A stretch of 64,000 nucleotides of DNA, taken from NCBI GenBank assembly GCA_943330705.2, contig CALQIT020000004.1:1-64000 (forward strand), given 5' to 3'. Position 1 is the first letter of the stretch, and each line of letters begins with the position of its first letter. This document shows positions 61,001 through 64,000 of the stretch, in pieces. This DNA is from Streptomyces griseus. Its GTDB lineage: Bacteria > Bdellovibrionota > Bdellovibrionia > Bdellovibrionales > Bdellovibrionaceae. The notes beneath the pieces are model-generated. The model saw only the letters and a program-made list of their open reading frames with translations. It ran no database searches and had not been told where the DNA came from. The position numbers and the translations under genes are program-made.

Positions 61001-61837
61001 ATTGACCGAGAATTCTCTGGATTTAATTTGCAGTTTTCCATTTTCCATTGAGGGAACTGCGATTACAATTTTTCCACTGGTGTACTTATCTAAGTTATCA
61101 CCTTTTGCTGCTGTCATTCTTCTTAAGTTTTCATGCAGATTTAGTGATGGCTTTCCGGAAACCTTATCATGGCGTACCAAAAGTTGGGCCAACGCACGGC
61201 CAAGAAAGCTAGTTCCCGACATTTCTGGATTTGAGTACTTTGCAAGCATCCAGTTGGTAAGATCTTTTTGTAACTTTTCCCAGTTTTCTGGCTTTGATTC
61301 GACCACGACTTTGGCTTCTTCAGCAGTATAGACTGTTGCTAAAATATGCTCGAGTAGCATATTAATATCATTATGCAGAGCTTCGTTAATATCCTGTCTC
61401 AATGATTTTAGAGCCTCTTTAGTTCTCTCCGTTTCATCAGGTATGCGTTTGATTCTTTCGCGAAGTTCCTCTGACTTTCCTGTCAGACCAAAGGTTAAAA
61501 GGCGAGCCGTAAGCTCAAGCATACGGGCGCGCACGCGAACATCAGTTTCAATTCGCGGACCCGCCGTCTTAAAAATACGAATGGCTAGTTGTCTGGATAG
61601 CTCAATGACAGCAACCTTTTGTAAATCTTTAGGGTCATCAGCATTTAGACCATGTGCTATTGGATCTATTCCAGTGCGCTTCAAAAAGGCATTCAGCTCT
61701 TCAGGGGACTCGGGATCAACGGCCTGATTAGAGTTGGCCGGCGGCAATGCCCAAGCAGAACTGAGGTGACTTACCGACCCCGTAAGAGCCAGAACTAGAG
61801 AAAGCGTCACCTGCGTATACGATCTAAACTTATTCAT
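58067..61837 (-). CDS. Giant exported protein with an internal duplication and a possible permuted papain-like domain
   Basis: The 1256-residue protein has a signal peptide ending near residue 30 (SAWALPP). Two related regions, about 150-365 and 600-835, share the pattern G-T-S/K-F/Y-L/M-G-R-A-L/M-A-x-L-L-V plus following strands, showing an ancient duplication. In the second, HIGYTVVL (His806) is followed after 16 residues by YVVDSHP, and GGGYCSFTSLILNSF (Cys1036) lies some 230 residues later. This order (His before Cys, Y-C-S-x-x-x-x-x-x-x near a helix) fits permuted papain-like amidases of the YiiX type. The C-terminal end is Gly-rich. It has its own upstream region with no other gene in the operon. 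Enzyme activity is a hypothesis. Confidence 0.75.
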   Translation of the reverse strand: MNKFRSYTQVTLSLVLALTGSVSHLSSAWALPPANSNQAVDPESPEELNAFLKRTGIDPIAHGLNADDPKDLQKVAVIELSRQLAIRIFKTAGPRIETDVRVRARMLELTARLLTFGLTGKSEELRERIKRIPDETERTKEALKSLRQDINEALHNDINMLLEHILATVYTAEEAKVVVESKPENWEKLQKDLTNWMLAKYSNPEMSGTSFLGRALAQLLVRHDKVSGKPSLNLHENLRRMTAAKGDNLDKYTSGKIVIAVPSMENGKLQIKSREFSVNPNGTTVTYKYNESLSKEAAASRSLLKKMFGFFGRDKSSGEVEVAVKSFIDPQTGIGSNFGYEKDETGRVLIMDANAYGDAANVSATVTKTTANGNSLKYKVDINKKSKTQLSRETAYSYSAMDPTMRIHQLVEQHTSDRNIPVEIVDNLVRYEAVTEDFAELLADTRIPESTKSARIRQEIAKEALTRKMDLKTVDRKEMTRFLTALGFGDTTEKIRDYIDRGETYHDASQVQQARNLKSYLVEDATRDLAVIIMEKMQEKMNTPEGRQAIANLTGHLAAQQMMPLYDGEAMDLARMRLAEEHPELARKDVDLKLKALMNRHVENLRNDILNSMFGEEKVSMYNAGTLDLATASQIEKSAKEMDPHISKWVDRMYLDYQIGGTKYMGRAMALLVKRIGVESKSSSLEDATREVLISKYGLDFENFVGDDLLIQQEGGKKLRVKAMTGGNLGTHQEESKEGKFIPAGTTVGSESKAIAKKMNLVSSLAKAILAMSIFVEKDDTKDGYSKWEKFREWLVQRYFQEGYSHIGYTVVLTDEVTGIRTTYVVDSHPDRTIDEDYSVKDPDSSKLVKRLKAIAKLEQLASNEGISAKLRNEKQLIIEKLSKRNAVLANAGGLRKGDFHTFVTAAKHTGLVYSTPDIQKLFDAIQRAKAANGGVPPKVGSQILKEFNFYMPKVDETGVPIVANDPKKELQEVPWKLEGLTQTQVDALFFAETPAAAYKIYSKSFYGMVQHLVAKGYIFLWITPYLYYMVGGGYCSFTSLILNSFLGENGLKEFRSPGDWAGVVYRAAKIREFTMNRGVKALKKALAPLAGFAKMLIVPPAELFANIKFIDESSFHTIKLPFQTINKRWTEFSAKYDSLFPDSARALTAKLYQKISGLNDFRMVRFDEQEVNGVAVEEIEKMRVLLGADGRAKQINISGIRMSADEIREVAEKLGYDIREGYAEPIVKLKSRSASTGGLGGGLRCDAIFSSAGGL

Positions 61838-62010
61838 AAATACCTCACCTAACCTGAGGTATTTGCAAACCAGGTGCTGGCTAAATCAAATCTGGAAGCT
61901 TTGAGCTGACTAGTTAAAACGAGTTTCGCCATTGGGCAAAACTTTGATTTTCAAGTGTCTAAAAGTTGGACATATCGTCATTTGATTTAAGCTACTCACG
62001 AAGCCAGCAT

Positions 62011-62040
62011 AAAAAAAGCCCTCCAAAAGAGGGCTTTTTA
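62011..62040. terminator. Bidirectional rho-independent terminator after the cyclophilin gene
   Basis: An 11-bp perfect stem (AAAAAGCCCTC, 62013-62023, with 62029-62039) with a CAAAA loop has A-runs before and T-runs after, so it can act from both sides. It ends transcription of the minus-strand cyclophilin gene 44 bases after its stop. Confidence 0.9.
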
Positions 62041-62083
62041 AAAATTTCAATCTGCGGCACTAAGCCTAATTCTGAATGCTTGC

Positions 62084-62731
62084 TTATTTTCGCTCGATGG
62101 TCACGTGTTTGATGGTGACAGGTTCAACCGGTCGATCCATGGGACCAGTTTTTACTTTGCCAATGGCAAGCACAACATCTAGGCCCTCGACAGTTTCACC
62201 AAAAACAGTATATCCGTCATCCAATCTTGGTTGTGGAGCAACCGTGATATAGAATTGGCAGCCATTTGTGTTTGGGCCAGAGTTCGCCATTGCTAGAATT
62301 CCAGCTTTGCTATGTTTTGCCATAGCATGTTTTTCATTGTCGAATTTGTAGCCTGGTCCGCCCATTCCAGAACCTTCTGGATCCCCACCTTGGATCATGA
62401 ATCCGTCGATAATTCTGTGAAAAATCAAACCGTCATAGAATTTTTTACCGGCATATTTAGAAGAAACTTTTTTAGAGGTTCCTTCCGCCAAGCTAACAAA
62501 ATTTTCAACAGTTTTTGGCGACCACTCGTCATACAACTTAACTTTGAAAGTTCCTTTGGAGGTCTCAAATATAGCAAACATTTCTTTTCCTTTGGTTGCG
62601 ACTGCAACAGCTTTTTTATCAGCAGATGCATCCTTCTTTATTTCCATTTTTGCGTGAGATCGAACACTAAAAGCCATTAAAATCAGTGCCGATAAATAAA
62701 TCCAAAAAGCCTTCGCCAGGTTTGATCTCAT
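62084..62731 (-). CDS. Exported cyclophilin-type peptidyl-prolyl isomerase
   Basis: The 215-residue protein has a signal peptide (AFWIYLSALILMAFSVRSHA) and one cyclophilin domain with YDGLIFHRIIDGFMIQGGDP and GILAMANSGPNTNGCQFYIT motifs, including the catalytic FHR arginine and the QGGDP and ANSGPNTNG loops. It speeds proline isomerisation of proteins in the periplasm, like PpiA. A strong terminator follows. No other gene shares the operon. Confidence 0.93.
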   Translation of the reverse strand: MRSNLAKAFWIYLSALILMAFSVRSHAKMEIKKDASADKKAVAVATKGKEMFAIFETSKGTFKVKLYDEWSPKTVENFVSLAEGTSKKVSSKYAGKKFYDGLIFHRIIDGFMIQGGDPEGSGMGGPGYKFDNEKHAMAKHSKAGILAMANSGPNTNGCQFYITVAPQPRLDDGYTVFGETVEGLDVVLAIGKVKTGPMDRPVEPVTIKHVTIERK

Positions 62732-62775
62732 AGGATCTAAACTCCTTGTTTGCGTTTTAAAGATAACGACCTAAA

Positions 62776-64000
62776 TTATGAAGGGTTTTCGTAATCTGAC
62801 TGGCGACGAGGGTCAAGATTTTTAAGACAGATTGTGGACTCACGCAGTGCGCTTTTTAGCTCCTCTGCCAAATCCGTAGATGATTTTGCTAAGGCCTTAG
62901 AAAGCACTTGGAAGTCTTCAGAGTTTTCCCGAAACGCAGTATCTGAGTGAACGGACAGCAGCTGGCTCAATTGTTCGACCCGGCGCAGGAATTGGTAGTG
63001 GCCCTTAAGGTCCAAATACTGAGCCGCTCCAAGTAGCTTGAAAAGACGATCACAAAACTGTTCAGTGGCTGCATTTACAAAGGACAACTTCATTTCAAGC
63101 GCCTTTGTTTGCACAGCTAACTCGATATCCACAATACCACCAGCGGCATATTTCACATCAAGATCACTTTTTTTCTTACCAAATAAAGCTAACTGAATGC
63201 GCTTCAACTCATGCATTTCCTGGTTGGACAGACCTTGATTAATAAAGAAACTACTTACCTGCGGCCAGCCAGGTTTATTGATAAGCCAACGTCCGCGCAG
63301 ATAGGCCTGTCGTTCCCATGCTTCTGCCTTAGTTTGCAGATAAAGCTGAAGATCTGCGTAACAAGTAACGACAATTCCACCAGCACCAGAGGGGCGAAGA
63401 CGAAAGTCAATATCATACAAGGCTCCACCCTTCCGAGCCTCAGTCATGCGATTGACCCAGCGACGAGCAAGCTTGACGTCGTGCTCAGTTGAAGCTTGCT
63501 CTGTCACAAAAATTAAATCCAAGTCAGACCGCAATCCAAGTTCTCGGCTTCCCCATTTTCCTAACGCTAAGATTTCTGGAGCTTTGATTTTCATTTCAAT
63601 GGCAAGGGCTTGTAAGACTGCTTTTGCAATCTCATCGGCAAGTGCGGTGCACCGATCGGTCAGCAGTCCAACATTCATATCCGTCAAAAAATCAGTCCCC
63701 AAAATAAAATGTGAAAGTAGCCGATGTTCGCTAAGGCTATCCAAATAGGATTCCAAATCACCACCAGAATAAAGCTGGTTAGTGCGAAGAATAAAGCTGT
63801 CTAGCAATTCTGGGCGATTGATCAATATCTTTGAAAGATACGGCGAGGTCGAAAAAGTCCTAACCAATTGGTCAATCAAATTTTCCTGATTCAGTAAAAG
63901 AGAAAAGAAACTGCTCTTAGCCCTGGTTGAACGCAAAAAATCCCTAAGCAACAACAACGAGTAGTCTGGCTTCAGTGCCTGCTTTGAAAGCTTCTCAATA
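62776..64000 (-). CDS. glnE: Glutamine synthetase adenylyltransferase, C-terminal part (5' end outside window)
   Basis: The frame is open to the window edge, giving at least 408 residues, and ends at TGA/TAA near 62776. LGKWGSRELGLRSDLDLIFV is the nucleotidyltransferase motif of GlnE with the metal aspartates D-L-D; GALYDIDFRLRPSGAGG, AWERQAYLRGR and GGIVDIELAVQ are the further family motifs. Full GlnE has about 950 residues with two such domains; this is the second (adenylylating) one. It would add AMP to glutamine synthetase to lower its activity when nitrogen is plentiful. The N-terminal half is not in view, so a shortened form cannot be excluded. Confidence 0.93.
   Translation of the reverse strand, partial: IEKLSKQALKPDYSLLLLRDFLRSTRAKSSFFSLLLNQENLIDQLVRTFSTSPYLSKILINRPELLDSFILRTNQLYSGGDLESYLDSLSEHRLLSHFILGTDFLTDMNVGLLTDRCTALADEIAKAVLQALAIEMKIKAPEILALGKWGSRELGLRSDLDLIFVTEQASTEHDVKLARRWVNRMTEARKGGALYDIDFRLRPSGAGGIVVTCYADLQLYLQTKAEAWERQAYLRGRWLINKPGWPQVSSFFINQGLSNQEMHELKRIQLALFGKKKSDLDVKYAAGGIVDIELAVQTKALEMKLSFVNAATEQFCDRLFKLLGAAQYLDLKGHYQFLRRVEQLSQLLSVHSDTAFRENSEDFQVLSKALAKSSTDLAEELKSALRESTICLKNLDPRRQSDYENPS

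Overview
The window is chromosomal DNA from a Gram-negative bacterium of moderate GC. It has many signal-peptide and lipobox proteins, a type-A RNase P RNA on the minus strand, exported proteases of three catalytic classes (M36-like, S1, C11), a c-type-heme-like protein, short intergenic gaps and ATGA gene overlaps. This style suits Bdellovibrionota or a related predatory or saprophytic deltaproteobacterium-like lineage. That placement is inferred; no rRNA gene is present to prove it. I saw no tRNA, rRNA, CRISPR array, integrase or transposase.

Left edge (1-5640) is an accessory region. The 3' end of a nucleoside phosphorylase gene is followed by a two-gene AbiE-type toxin-antitoxin module. 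A 57-bp near-perfect direct repeat made of the phosphorylase 3' end brackets this module. Next come two minus-strand exported proteins that share a small cysteine module. A second AbiEi-type antitoxin gene follows, whose toxin partner is cut off after about 46 codons by a 145-bp palindromic element.

5647-14610 (minus) is a leucine/isovalerate catabolism operon: a possible thioesterase, methylcrotonyl-CoA carboxylase carboxyltransferase, methylglutaconyl-CoA hydratase, a separate biotin carboxylase, a separate biotin carrier protein, HMG-CoA lyase, and an RND efflux permease as the last gene. 14695-26838 holds a small membrane protein, a two-domain methyltransferase with a problematic 5' end, an ABC-F/DEAD-box helicase pair, rnpB, exported proteins including a 26-residue membrane peptide, methylglyoxal synthase, a hibernation-factor-like protein, a B12-binding radical SAM enzyme, MsrA, an agmatinase-family enzyme and a very lysine-rich exported protein.

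27317-36740 carries an outer-membrane protein/lipoprotein pair, a methyltransferase and a complete thrABC operon. 36756-47852 carries an Asp-box propeller lipoprotein, a decayed membrane-exporter pseudogene, RecQ without a winged-helix domain, a GreA-like factor, three secreted peptidases, and a YheU-family protein. 47868-64000 carries a CxxCH exported protein, a DTW-domain tRNA modification enzyme, an EamA transporter, a DUF1993 protein, a second ABC-F protein with degenerate ATPase motifs, a PAS histidine kinase, an FtsX/LolD-type ABC pair, a 1256-residue exported protein with an internal duplication and a possible permuted papain-like site, an exported cyclophilin, and the C-terminal half of GlnE running off the right edge.
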